From Frondihabitans sp. PhB188 (lineage in GTDB: Bacteria; Actinomycetota; Actinomycetes; Actinomycetales; Microbacteriaceae): a DNA stretch of 64,000 nt. The position numbers and the translations under genes were made by a program. Below are positions 17,751 to 25,869 of this stretch, piece by piece (position 1 is the first letter of the stretch; every line of letters starts with the position of its first letter). The stretch is from positions 286,355 to 350,354 of the forward strand of contig NZ_RJUO01000004.1 in assembly GCF_003752365.1 (NCBI RefSeq), written 5' to 3'. The notes under the pieces are model-generated. The model had not been told where the DNA came from and made no database searches. It worked only from the letters and a program-made list of their open reading frames with translations.

Positions 17751-17777
17751 ATTCGACCGGGACGGCATTCGACCGGG
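17751..17777. repeat. Direct repeat ATTCGACCGGG between lhr and azoreductase
   Basis: Two copies of ATTCGACCGGG start at 17751 and 17767, a 16-bp spacing, in the divergent promoter region. A regulator bound here could act on either gene; this is inference from position. Confidence 0.5.
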
Positions 17778-17802
17778 CCGATCGCCGCCGCGGTCCTCCG
17801 GA

Positions 17803-17808
17803 TAGCGT
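17803..17808 (+). promoter_or_regulatory. -10 hexamer TAGCGT, leaderless azoreductase start
   Basis: TAGCGT is 6 nt from ATG 17815, which places the transcript start at the codon. Confidence 0.6.
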
Positions 17809-17814
17809 GGAGCC

Positions 17815-18459
17815 ATGCCCACTCTGCTGCACCTCGACTCCTCCGCCGACATCGACGGCTCCCGCTCCCGCGCCGTCACGAAGACCTTCGCCGACGCCTG
17901 GGCCGCCCAGGGCGACGACCACGTCGTCGTCTACCGCGACCTCCACGTCGACGCGCTCCCGCACCTGAGCGACGCGTCGTTGCACTTCCCGCCCCACCTG
18001 CGCCCGGCCGGTGCCGCGCCGAGCCCCGAGCAGGAGGCGCTGCAGGCCGAGATCATCGCTCAGCTCCTCGCCGCCGACGTGCTGCTGATCGGCGTGCCGC
18101 TCTACAACTACTCGATGCCGTCGACGCTCAAGGCCTGGATCGACTACATCCACGTGCCGTCCGTCACGGCCCCGTTCGGCGCGGACACGACGCAGCCCAT
18201 GGCGGGCCGCCCGGCCGTCCTGGTGTCCACCCGCGGTGGTGTCTACGACGCAGGAACTCCGACGGCCTTCGACGACCACGCGCTTCCGGCGCTTCAGCTC
18301 ATCCTCGGCACCGCCCTCGGCATGCGCGTCGAGACCATCGTCGCGACGCGGACCCTGACGGAGCGGTTCGGGGGGCCCGCCGACGAGGTGGCGAAGCAGC
18401 ACGCGGAGCTCGACGGCGCGCACGAGGCAGCGGCGGCGGCGGCGGCCCGCCTGGCGTAG
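17815..18459 (+). CDS. azoR: FMN-dependent NADH-azoreductase
   Basis: The 214-residue flavodoxin-fold enzyme reduces quinones and azo dyes by two-electron transfer from NAD(P)H through FMN. LLHLDSSADIDGSRSRAVT (residues 4-22) is the FMN-phosphate loop, PLYNYSMPSTLKAWIDYI (about 99-116) the flavin-contacting segment, and STRGGVYD the second FMN loop. These three motifs in this order define AzoR. The start follows a leaderless promoter. It is divergent from lhr; a direct repeat between the genes may be its operator. Confidence 0.88.
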   Translation: MPTLLHLDSSADIDGSRSRAVTKTFADAWAAQGDDHVVVYRDLHVDALPHLSDASLHFPPHLRPAGAAPSPEQEALQAEIIAQLLAADVLLIGVPLYNYSMPSTLKAWIDYIHVPSVTAPFGADTTQPMAGRPAVLVSTRGGVYDAGTPTAFDDHALPALQLILGTALGMRVETIVATRTLTERFGGPADEVAKQHAELDGAHEAAAAAAARLA

Positions 18460-18462
18460 GCC

Positions 18463-18477
18463 GAGTTCCTGCGCCCG
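18463..18477 (-). repeat. Dispersed motif GTTCCTGCGCCC
   Basis: An exact copy in reverse orientation lies 4 nt after the azoreductase stop and about 20 nt before the TAGGGT hexamer of the next gene. Confidence 0.7.
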
Positions 18478-18497
18478 CGAGAGTCGGTGGCGGCCTC

Positions 18498-18503
18498 TAG
18501 GGT
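18498..18503 (+). promoter_or_regulatory. -10 hexamer TAGGGT, leaderless aldo/keto reductase start
   Basis: Six nucleotides separate TAGGGT from ATG 18510. Confidence 0.6.
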
Positions 18504-18509
18504 GAAGGC

Positions 18510-19493
18510 ATGGAACAACGACGTCTCGGACGCACCTCTCGCGAAGTCTCGGTCATCGGCCTCGGCACGTGGCAGCTCGGCGGCGACTGGGGCGACGTGC
18601 CCGAGCGCGACGCCTTCGCCGTGCTCGACGCCTCGGTGCAGGGCGGCGTCACGTTCTTCGACACCGCCGACGTCTACGGCGACGGGCGCAGCGAGCAGCT
18701 GATCGGCAAGTGGCGGCGCAGCAACGCGGACGCCCCGCTCACGATCGCGACGAAGATGGGCCGCCGCGAGCCGCAGGAGCTCAAGAACTACACCCGCGCG
18801 AACTTCATCGAGTGGATCGACCGGTCGCGCCGCAACCTGCAGATGGACACTCTCGACCTCGTGCAGCTGCACTGCCCGCCGACCTCGGTGTTCCGCAGCG
18901 GCGACGTGTACGACGCCCTCGACGAGATGGTCGAGCGGCAGATGATCGCGGCGTACGGCGTGAGCGTCGAGGAGGCCGGGCAGGCGCTGACCGCGATGGA
19001 GCGGCCGAATCTTGCGACGGTCCAGATCATCCTCAATGCGTTCCGTATGAAGCCTCTCGACGAGGTGCTCCCCGCGGCGGTGGAGTCGGGCGTCGGCATC
19101 ATCGCCCGCGTGCCGCTGGCGAGCGGTCTGCTGAGCGGCAAGTACACGGCCGAGACGCAGTTCGCCCCGAACGACCACCGCTCGTTCAACCGCCACGGCG
19201 AGGCCTTCGACCAGGGCGAGACGTTCTCGGGCGTCGACTTCGAGACCGGCGTCGAGGCGGCCGTCGCCTTCTCGGAGTACACCCCCGAGGGAGTCTCGAC
19301 CGCGCAGGCGGCGCTCAAGTGGATCGTCGAGCAGCCGGGCCTGACCACGGTGATCCCCGGCGCCCGCAACCCCGAGCAGGCCCGTGCCAACGCGGAGGCG
19401 GGCGACGTCCCGGCACTCGGCGAGGAGTTCCACGACCGCACCGAGCGCCTCTACGACCGGTACTTCCGCCCAGTCGTGCATTCGCGCTGGTGA
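18510..19493 (+). CDS. Aldo/keto reductase
   Basis: This 327-residue TIM-barrel enzyme reduces aldehydes or ketones with NADPH. The catalytic tetrad is visible as Asp and Tyr in FFDTADVYGDGRSE (about 49-62), Lys in IATKMG (about 82) and His in LVQLHCPP (about 118). A C-terminal NADP loop appears at TTVIPGARNPEQARAN. The physiological substrate is unknown. It starts at a leaderless promoter and is not obviously coupled to its neighbours. Confidence 0.9.
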   Translation: MEQRRLGRTSREVSVIGLGTWQLGGDWGDVPERDAFAVLDASVQGGVTFFDTADVYGDGRSEQLIGKWRRSNADAPLTIATKMGRREPQELKNYTRANFIEWIDRSRRNLQMDTLDLVQLHCPPTSVFRSGDVYDALDEMVERQMIAAYGVSVEEAGQALTAMERPNLATVQIILNAFRMKPLDEVLPAAVESGVGIIARVPLASGLLSGKYTAETQFAPNDHRSFNRHGEAFDQGETFSGVDFETGVEAAVAFSEYTPEGVSTAQAALKWIVEQPGLTTVIPGARNPEQARANAEAGDVPALGEEFHDRTERLYDRYFRPVVHSRW

Positions 19494-19495
19494 GG

Positions 19496-19512
19496 ATTGC
19501 GATTATCGCAAT
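19496..19512. promoter_or_regulatory. Perfect 17-bp palindrome upstream of the XRE-ImmA gene
   Basis: ATTGCGAT-T-ATCGCAAT is a perfect inverted repeat starting 2 nt after the aldo/keto reductase stop (19491-19493) and ending 20 nt before ATG 19532. It overlaps the expected promoter (AT-rich TATTCT at 19512-19517), so autorepression by the XRE protein is likely. Confidence 0.65.
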
Positions 19513-19531
19513 ATTCTGACATCTTAGGTAT

Positions 19532-20668
19532 ATGACAGATGAAGTCGCTCCTCGCGTAAAGCAGATTCAGGCCCGGCTCGGCGTATCGCAGGCCGAACTC
19601 GCGACGGCGATCGGGATGAACGGTTCGAAGCTCTCGAAGTCGCTTCATGGTTCCCGGCGCTTCACGTCTCTCGAACTCGCCCGCATTGCCGATATCGGCG
19701 GCACGACTGTGGATTGGCTCCTCACGGGAGCTCCTTCACGATCGCTCGAGTTCGCCGCTCGAGCACTGAGAGCCACGTCCGAATCGAGCGCGCGAGGGCA
19801 GGAGATCCTGGCCGACCTGGGCCAGTGGCACGACGCTGCGCATGAGCTCGGGCTCATCGCGCCTGCTCCGGCTCTTCCCGTCGGCGGATCCGAGAGGGGG
19901 TACGTCGCGCAAGCGAACGCCCTCGCCGCGCAGGCCGTCTCCCGGCTCTCCACACCGCTCGGCGCCACTGACAACGTGTCGCTCATCGGTGCGATCGAAG
20001 AGGCGTTCGGCGTCTGCGTGGTCATCGACACTCTCCCCGACGGCTACGACGGTCTCAGCTACCAGGACGACGACTTCCGAGCCATCGTGCTGGCGAAGAC
20101 CCCACGGGCTGTTCGCCAGCGATACACCCTCGCTCACGAAGTGGGGCATCTTCTCTGGGGTGACGCCAGCGAGGAGATCATCGCAGAGCATCTTCTGCCT
20201 CCGCGAGATAGGCGAGACCCCCATCAGGAGAAGCGCGCGAACGTCTTCGCCGCATCGTTCCTGATGCCTGAACGTGAGATTCGAGAGGCTCTGTCCGAAC
20301 GCACCGGCGTCGAAGCGTTCCCCGATCTCGTCTGGCAGTTCGGTGTCTCCCCCGACTCCATGGCTTGGCGACTGTTCAATCTGCTGATCATCGACGACGC
20401 CGAACGCGAGGGCTTGAGCGGCCTGTCATCTCACTCGGTAGCGCGGCAACTGCGCGTATCGACTGAACACGCATCCCGGTGCAGCCTCTCCGACACGTTC
20501 CGGCCGGCGCAGCCGCTGGTCGACGCCTTCGTCACTGCTTACGAGCAGGGTGTCGCTACTGCCCGTCCTCTTGCCGCCCTTCTCAAGCGACCCATCGAGG
20601 AGGTCGAGGCGTTCTTCGACAGCGATGGTGCAGAGGGCATCTGGGCCGACCCCGAGAACCAGGGCTAG
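19532..20668 (+). CDS. XRE helix-turn-helix protein fused to ImmA/IrrE metallopeptidase
   Basis: The 378-residue protein joins an N-terminal XRE DNA-binding domain (about 5-66; VSQAELATAIGMNGSKLSKSL) to an ImmA/IrrE (COG2856, DUF955) peptidase with the zinc motif HEVGH at 202-206 and the family segment NVFAASFLMPEREI. Family members cleave a repressor or act as the regulatory half of toxin-antitoxin-like pairs. The following PIN-domain gene begins 9 nt downstream, so the two form one unit. A palindrome precedes the gene. Base composition is less GC-rich than neighbours, which suggests acquisition. The start has only a weak ribosome site (AGG at 19526). Confidence 0.85.
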   Translation: MTDEVAPRVKQIQARLGVSQAELATAIGMNGSKLSKSLHGSRRFTSLELARIADIGGTTVDWLLTGAPSRSLEFAARALRATSESSARGQEILADLGQWHDAAHELGLIAPAPALPVGGSERGYVAQANALAAQAVSRLSTPLGATDNVSLIGAIEEAFGVCVVIDTLPDGYDGLSYQDDDFRAIVLAKTPRAVRQRYTLAHEVGHLLWGDASEEIIAEHLLPPRDRRDPHQEKRANVFAASFLMPEREIREALSERTGVEAFPDLVWQFGVSPDSMAWRLFNLLIIDDAEREGLSGLSSHSVARQLRVSTEHASRCSLSDTFRPAQPLVDAFVTAYEQGVATARPLAALLKRPIEEVEAFFDSDGAEGIWADPENQG

Positions 20669-20677
20669 CTCGGGCAC

Positions 20678-21217
20678 ATGGCAGTCACGTTCTTTCCCGA
20701 CACAACAGTCGTTTGCAACTTCGCCGCCGTAGACCGGCTGGACCTGTTCGTCGACTACCTCAACGGTCGCGGCCGCATCGTCGAAGCAGTCGCCTATGAG
20801 ATCTCTCGGTCAGCGACGATTCTCCGAGCGCTTGCTGCCCTCGATGTCGACTCGGTATTCGGTGCACCGATCGAACTCGACAACGACCCCGCCCGCCACG
20901 CGATCGAGGTCAGCCGCACGGCCGTCTTCGGCGGCATGCCGTCGCGGCCGCTCGAACATCTGGGGGAGAGTCAGACCCTCTATGTGCTGGGTGCCAGGCC
21001 CGAGTTCTCGGACTCGATCTGGATCACCGATGACAAGCAGGCGAACCGCCTCGGCCAGCGGCGCGGGTTAATCACGCGCGACACCGTCCACATGCTCGAA
21101 GAACTCGTCGCGAATCGCGAAATCAGCTGCAGCGTCGCCTTCGACCTGACGGAGGAGATGTGGCGACAGGGGCGATCGCTTCTCTCCCGGCCCCTCGCGC
21201 CGAGTTTCTTCGGATGA
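20678..21217 (+). CDS. PIN-domain protein, putative toxin RNase
   Basis: The 179-residue protein carries the acidic set of PIN nucleases: Asp8 in FFPDTTVVCNF, Glu41 in VAYEI, Glu97 in HLGESQTLYVL and Asp118/Asp119 in WITDDKQANRLG. PIN toxins cut tRNA, rRNA or mRNA with bound Mg2+. It begins 9 nt after the XRE-ImmA/IrrE gene, so that protein is the likely antitoxin or controller. At 179 residues it is longer than VapC-type toxins (about 130), with an extra C-terminal segment. Toxicity is inferred from the domain and context. Confidence 0.75.
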   Translation: MAVTFFPDTTVVCNFAAVDRLDLFVDYLNGRGRIVEAVAYEISRSATILRALAALDVDSVFGAPIELDNDPARHAIEVSRTAVFGGMPSRPLEHLGESQTLYVLGARPEFSDSIWITDDKQANRLGQRRGLITRDTVHMLEELVANREISCSVAFDLTEEMWRQGRSLLSRPLAPSFFG

Positions 21218-21278
21218 CCGAGTCCGATCTTCAGTAGCCTCGATAGATGCTCTCCGTTCAAGCTCCCGGCTCGCGCTT

Positions 21279-22505
21279 GTGAGCGCGGGCGGCGTCGGCG
21301 GGTACCGCGAGCTGCTCGGTCCGGCCGATCGGCGCGCGCTCTTCGCGGTCGGAGTCCTTGCCCGCGTCCCGCTGGCGATCGTCGGCTACAGCGTGCTGTT
21401 CTTCGTCCAGGCGACGACCGGGTCGTTCGCGACGGCCGGATTCGCCTCGGGCCTGGCCATCGCGTCGATGGCCGCGGTGAGCCCCGTCTTCGGCCGCATC
21501 GCCGACCGCGCCGGCCAGCGCGGCGCGCTCCTCGCGGCGGCGATCGCCCACCCGCTAGCCGTCGCGCTGATGATCGCGGTCGGCTCGCTCGGCGCGCCCC
21601 TGCCCGTCGTGGCCGCGGCATCGGTGCTGGTGGGCGCCTCGATCGCGCCGGTCGGGTCGTACATGCGGGCCCGCTGGTCGCAGCGGCTCGGCGACACCCC
21701 GATCCTGCAGGTCGCGTTCTCGCTGGAGGCGATCGCCGATGAGCTCGTCTGGGTGTTCGGGCCGGCGCTCGCCGCTCTCGTCGCCGGGACCATCAGCCCC
21801 GCCGCCGGCCTGGTGATCTCGGCGGTGATCGGCACGGCCGGGGCGCTCCTGCTGCTGCGCGGGGCACCGACGCGCCCGATCCCGGTGGCCGGCAGCGGAC
21901 CCCGGGCGGCGTTCCGGCCCTGGCGGTCGCGGCGGCTCATGGGCCTGCTGATCGCCAACGCCGTCGTCGGCCTCATGTTCGGCATCAACGACGTCAGCGT
22001 CGTGGCCTGGACCGCCAGCATCGGGGTTCCGCAGATCGCCGGTCTCGTGCTCACTGCCTACTCGATCGGCAGCGTGTCGGGCGGGTTCCTGATGGGGCTC
22101 GTGCCCGGCCGGCTTCCCGCCTACCGGCTCCTGGTCGCGTCGACGCTGCTGTTCGCGATCTTCTGGTTCGCGCTGTCGCAGGCTCCCAACCCGTTCTGGC
22201 TCTTTCCGATCGGGGTGTTCGCGGGCATGACGATCACCCCGTTCACGATCTCGACCAATCGCGTCGTGCACGAGGCCGTGCGCCCCGAGGTGTTCACGGA
22301 GGCCCTGGCCTGGGTGTCGGCGTTCGTCGTGGGCGCGATGGCGCTGGGCTCGTCTCTCGGCGGGGTCGTCGGCGAGCGGGTCGCGCCCGACGCCGGGTTC
22401 ACGCTCGTCGGGGTGCTGGCCGTGATCCCGTTCCTGGTCGTGCTCGTGGCGGGGGTGCGGCGGCGCCGGGCCTCCCCCGTCGAGAGCGGCGCGCCTGGGC
22501 TCTGA
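21279..22505 (+). CDS. Major facilitator superfamily transporter
   Basis: This 408-residue protein has about twelve hydrophobic helices with the MFS loop motif in GRIADRAGQRGAL after helix 2. It lacks any substrate-defining motif; drug or metabolite efflux is likely from its similarity in architecture to DHA1-type proteins. GTG 21279 gives a short cytosolic N-terminus; no clear ribosome site is seen. It stands between the toxin-like pair and the SDR gene without evident coupling. Confidence 0.8.
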   Translation: MSAGGVGGYRELLGPADRRALFAVGVLARVPLAIVGYSVLFFVQATTGSFATAGFASGLAIASMAAVSPVFGRIADRAGQRGALLAAAIAHPLAVALMIAVGSLGAPLPVVAAASVLVGASIAPVGSYMRARWSQRLGDTPILQVAFSLEAIADELVWVFGPALAALVAGTISPAAGLVISAVIGTAGALLLLRGAPTRPIPVAGSGPRAAFRPWRSRRLMGLLIANAVVGLMFGINDVSVVAWTASIGVPQIAGLVLTAYSIGSVSGGFLMGLVPGRLPAYRLLVASTLLFAIFWFALSQAPNPFWLFPIGVFAGMTITPFTISTNRVVHEAVRPEVFTEALAWVSAFVVGAMALGSSLGGVVGERVAPDAGFTLVGVLAVIPFLVVLVAGVRRRRASPVESGAPGL

Positions 22506-22556
22506 GGCCGGTCGGGGGTCCGACTCGGCCGCTCTCGGCGAGAGCCACGGGCGGCA

Positions 22557-22574
22557 GGGGGACAAAGCTGTGCC
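22557..22574. promoter_or_regulatory. GGGGGACAAAG motif upstream of the SDR gene
   Basis: GGGGGACAAAGCTGTGCC lies about 33 nt before ATG 22608. The same GGGGGACA core precedes the polysaccharide synthase (6168) and the SGNH hydrolase gene (49084). TAGACC at 22595-22600 is a plausible -10 for a leaderless start. Confidence 0.4.
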
Positions 22575-22607
22575 GCCATCCCGCGCCGTCCGCGTAGACC
22601 GGGCGGC

Positions 22608-23501
22608 ATGGCAGACACGATCTACACCCCGCAGAACCCGCTCACCCAGTACCCCGGCCCGCCGTTCGAGAAGCAGCAGCAGACCGGCCCCGGCGACATC
22701 CACGACATGAAGCCCCGGCCCGACCACGGCGAGGAGAGCTACGTCAGCGGCAAGCGCCTTGCGGGCCGCAAGGCACTCGTCACGGGCGCCGACTCCGGCA
22801 TCGGCCGCGCCGTCGCCATCGCCTACGCGCGCGAGGGCGCCGATGTGGCGCTCGCCTACCTGCCCGAAGAGCAGCAGCAGGCCGACGAGGTGGCCGCCCT
22901 CGTCGAGGCCGCCGGCCAGAAGGCCGTCCTGATTCCGGGCGACCTGCAAGACGAGTCGTACAACACGACCATGATCGAGAAGACGGTGCAGGAACTCGGC
23001 GGCGTCGACATCCTGGCCCTCGTCGCGGGCGTCATGCCGACCGTCGACTCCATCGAGGACTTCGAGACCGAGACCCTCGACCATGTGCTCAAGGCCAACA
23101 TCTACACGCTGTTCTGGACGACCAAGGCCGCCCTGCCGCACCTGAAGCCGGGCGCGTCGATCATCACGACATCGTCGATCCAGGGCTTCCAGCCGTCGCC
23201 GTCGCTCGCGGAGTACGCCGTCTCGAAGGCGGGCATCGCGAACTGGACCCGCGCGATGGCGGGCCAGCTCGCCGAGAAGGGGATCCGCGTCAACGGCGTG
23301 GCTCCCGGACCGGTGTGGACGCCGCTGCAGCCGGCGTTCGTCCCGAACGAGAAGATCGAGTCGTTCGGCGAGGAGGCCGTCTTCGGCCGTCCGGGTCAGC
23401 CGGCCGAGCTGGCACCGCCGTTCGTCTTCCTGGCCTCGCAGGAGTCGAGCTACATCAGCGGCGAGACGATCGCGGTGACCGGCGGGACGCCGATTCACTA
23501 G
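22608..23501 (+). CDS. Short-chain dehydrogenase, YghA/YhxC type
   Basis: The 297-residue SDR oxidises or reduces small alcohols or aldehydes with NAD(P)H. A 50-residue N-terminal arm (TQYPGPPFEKQQQTGPGDIHDMKPRPD region) is typical of the YghA/YhxC group and helps tetramer assembly. The Rossmann motif TGADSGIG is at 59-66, the catalytic Ser in TSSIQG and YxxxK in YAVSKAG near 205. The C-terminus ends SGETIAVTGGTPIH. Immediately downstream this last coding segment is tandemly repeated. Confidence 0.9.
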   Translation: MADTIYTPQNPLTQYPGPPFEKQQQTGPGDIHDMKPRPDHGEESYVSGKRLAGRKALVTGADSGIGRAVAIAYAREGADVALAYLPEEQQQADEVAALVEAAGQKAVLIPGDLQDESYNTTMIEKTVQELGGVDILALVAGVMPTVDSIEDFETETLDHVLKANIYTLFWTTKAALPHLKPGASIITTSSIQGFQPSPSLAEYAVSKAGIANWTRAMAGQLAEKGIRVNGVAPGPVWTPLQPAFVPNEKIESFGEEAVFGRPGQPAELAPPFVFLASQESSYISGETIAVTGGTPIH

Positions 23502-23587
23502 CGCTGACCGGCGGGACGCCGATTCACTAGCGCTGACCGGCGGAACGCCGATTCACTAGCGCTGACCGGCGGGACGCCGATCCACTA
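23474..23587 (+). repeat. 29-bp tandem repeat of the SDR gene's 3' end
   Basis: The unit gcgctgaccggcgggacgcc plus gattcacta occurs at 23501-23529, 23530-23558 (one change) and 23559-23587 (one change). A partial copy forms the last codons of the SDR gene (23474-23500). Each unit encodes LTGGTPIH and a stop, each in a different frame because 29 is not a multiple of three. Confidence 0.9.
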
Positions 23588-23590
23588 GTG

Positions 23591-24316
23591 CTACCGGGTG
23601 CGCTGGGCTCCCTCGGCGATGAACTCCGCGAGGGTCTCGCCGAGGAGCTCGCGCGCCCAGCGCTCCGCGGCGGCCGGGTCTCGGTCGACCAGAGTGCGGG
23701 CGAGCTCGTTGTGACGGTGGGCCGACGACGGCGTGTACTCGGTGATGGTGTGGCGGCGCTCCTCCGTCCGGGTCCGCAGCAGGGCCTCCACCGTCGATGC
23801 GAAGTGCGCGATGACGAGGTTGCCCGAGGCAGCGAGGATCGTCGTGTGGAAGGCGACGTCGGCCTCGAGGTACCGGCGGTCGTCGCCGGCGGCGCTGGCG
23901 TCGACCATGGCGGCGGCGCACTCCTGCACGCGGTGGGCCTCGCCCGGCGTCATGGCGGTAGCCGCGAGGCGTGCAGCGACGGGCTCGATCCCGAGCCGCA
24001 TCTCCAAGAGCTCGCGCATCTGCACGAAGTAGTCGGCGCCGCGGCCGCGCCACTCCACCACCTGCGGGCTCGAGACGTCCCAGTCTGCCCGGGGGAGCAC
24101 CTGCGTGCCGACGCGCTGGCGCGGTTCGACCATGCCGAGCGACTGGAGCACCCGCAGTGCCTCGCGGAGCACCGAGCGGGACACGGCGAACTCCTCGCCG
24201 AGCCGGTCGACGCTGAGGATCGCGCCCGCGGGCAGCTCGCCGTCGACGATGCGCTGCCCGAGCGTGCCCACCACGCGCGAGTGCAGGCCTCGGTCGCCGA
24301 GGGGACTCTTCGCCAT
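23591..24316 (-). CDS. FadR-family (GntR) transcriptional regulator of gluconate genes
   Basis: This 241-residue protein has an N-terminal GntR winged helix (LHSRVVGTLGQRIVDGELP, then EEFAVSRSVLREALRVLQSLGMV) and a C-terminal FCD all-helical ligand domain with metal-binding histidines (FHTTI, HNELARTL). ATG 24316 is chosen because AAGGAG lies 6 nt upstream; the longer frame to 24349 lacks a ribosome site. It is divergent from the gluconate permease and kinase genes and a strong palindrome lies between them. It is therefore probably a repressor relieved by gluconate or a derivative. Confidence 0.85.
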   Translation of the reverse strand: MAKSPLGDRGLHSRVVGTLGQRIVDGELPAGAILSVDRLGEEFAVSRSVLREALRVLQSLGMVEPRQRVGTQVLPRADWDVSSPQVVEWRGRGADYFVQMRELLEMRLGIEPVAARLAATAMTPGEAHRVQECAAAMVDASAAGDDRRYLEADVAFHTTILAASGNLVIAHFASTVEALLRTRTEERRHTITEYTPSSAHRHNELARTLVDRDPAAAERWARELLGETLAEFIAEGAQRTR

Positions 24317-24350
24317 TTGACGCTCCTTGGCAGTGGTGGCAGAGTACATA

Positions 24351-24380
24351 AGTCTTATTAATCTGATTAATCAGACGAAC
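24351..24380. promoter_or_regulatory. Operator palindrome TCTGATTAATCAGA
   Basis: TCTGATTAATCAGA (24362-24375) is a perfect 14-bp palindrome in an AT-rich stretch of the divergent region between the FadR-type regulator and gntP. The flank (gtcttattaa before it) repeats half of it, so two overlapping sites may exist. Confidence 0.75.
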
Positions 24381-24470
24381 TTACCGACCCAGTCTGGCGC
24401 ACCCCGGCCGCCGACGAGGTCACCCTGACAATGGGGTCGCGCAGAAGCGCCCCCGGAAGAGGACGACGAC

Positions 24471-25868
24471 GTGCACTTCTCCCCCCTCGCGCTGGCGAGC
24501 ACCGAGCTGGTGAAGCCCTCCGGCTCCGACGCGCAGCTGATCATCGCGGCGCTCGCCGGAGTCGCGGCGATCATCCTCATGATCACGTGGCTCAAGGTCC
24601 ATCCGTTCCTGGCTCTGGCCATCGCGTCCATCGGCGTGGGCATCGGCGCGGGGCTCGCCCCGGCAGACACGGTCGTGAGCTTCGGCAACGGCTTCGGCGC
24701 CACGATGACGAGCGTCGGAATCCTCGTCGGCTTCGGCGCGATGTTCGGCAAGATCCTCGTCGACTCGGGCGGGGCCGATCGCATCGTCGACACGCTCGTG
24801 AAGCGCTCGTCGCCGCGCACCCTGCCGTGGACCATGGCCCTGATCGGTGCGCTCATCGGCCTGCCGATGTTCTTCGAGGTCGGCGTCGTGCTGCTGATGC
24901 CGGTGATCGTGCTCGTCTCGCGCCGCGCCAAGATGCCGCTCATGCGGGTGGCGATCCCGGCGATCGCGGGCCTCAGCGTGATGCACGGCCTCGTGCCGCC
25001 GCACCCCGGCCCGCTGGTCGCGGTCACGACGCTGGGCGCGAACCTCGGCTTGACCATCGCGCTGGGCATCGCCGTCGCCATCCCGACGGTGATCATCGCC
25101 GGCCCGCTGTTCTCGGTGTTCGCCGCCCGCTGGGTGCCGATCTCGGCTCCGGCCCTGTTCGAGAGCGACGACGAGAAGGCCGAGGCGAGCGACCGGAAGC
25201 GCCCCTCGTTCGGCATCGCCGTCGCCGGGATCCTCCTGCCGGTCGTGCTCATGCTGCTCAAGGCGCTGTGGGATGCGTTCGACGAGAACGGCGGCGGGCC
25301 CGTCAAGGCGCTGTTCGAGTTTTTGGGAACCCCCATGATCGCGCTCGGCATCGCGGTGCTCTTCGGCATGGTGTTCTTCGCGCGCAGTGCCGGGATGAGC
25401 CGCGATCAGGTGCAGACCTCGCTCGGCTCGGGCCTGCCGGCGATCGCGGGGATCCTGCTCATCGTCGGCGCCGGCGGCGGCTTCAAGCAGGTGCTCATCG
25501 ACACGGGAATCGGCACGCTCATCGCCCACGCCGTGACCGACAGCGGGATCTCGGTGATCCTGGTCGCCTGGTTCGTCGCGGCGCTGGTCCGGGTCGCCAC
25601 CGGCTCGGCGACCGTCGCGATCGTGACGGCGGCGGGCATCCTCGCCCCGGTGACCGCCCACCTCGCCGGCCCCGAGGTCTCGCTCGTCGTGCTCGCTGTC
25701 GGCGCGGGCTCGCTGTTCCTGTCGCACGTGAACGACGCCGGGTTCTGGCTCATCAAGGAGTACCTCGGCACTACCGTGGGGCAGACATTCAAGACGTGGT
25801 CCGTGGTGGAGTGCATCATCTCCGTCGTGGGCCTCGGTGGCGCACTCCTCCTGGGACTGGTGATCTGA
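24471..25868 (+). CDS. gntP: Gluconate:H+ symporter, GntP family
   Basis: This 465-residue membrane protein imports gluconate with protons. It has about twelve to fourteen hydrophobic helices and GntP-family segments such as VGFGAMFGKILVDSGGADRIVDTLV, GLVPPHPGPLVAVTTLGANLG and LSHVNDAGFWLIKEYLG. The GTG start at 24471 follows GGAAGAGGA. The kinase gene begins 1 nt after its stop, which fits uptake followed at once by phosphorylation. A palindromic operator lies about 100 nt upstream. Confidence 0.92.
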   Translation: MHFSPLALASTELVKPSGSDAQLIIAALAGVAAIILMITWLKVHPFLALAIASIGVGIGAGLAPADTVVSFGNGFGATMTSVGILVGFGAMFGKILVDSGGADRIVDTLVKRSSPRTLPWTMALIGALIGLPMFFEVGVVLLMPVIVLVSRRAKMPLMRVAIPAIAGLSVMHGLVPPHPGPLVAVTTLGANLGLTIALGIAVAIPTVIIAGPLFSVFAARWVPISAPALFESDDEKAEASDRKRPSFGIAVAGILLPVVLMLLKALWDAFDENGGGPVKALFEFLGTPMIALGIAVLFGMVFFARSAGMSRDQVQTSLGSGLPAIAGILLIVGAGGGFKQVLIDTGIGTLIAHAVTDSGISVILVAWFVAALVRVATGSATVAIVTAAGILAPVTAHLAGPEVSLVVLAVGAGSLFLSHVNDAGFWLIKEYLGTTVGQTFKTWSVVECIISVVGLGGALLLGLVI

Positions 25869-25869
25869 C

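Noticed and set aside
19532-21217. Prophage or integrative element around the XRE-ImmA/IrrE gene
   Set aside because: ImmA-like proteins occur in such elements, but no integrase, attachment repeat or phage gene is nearby.
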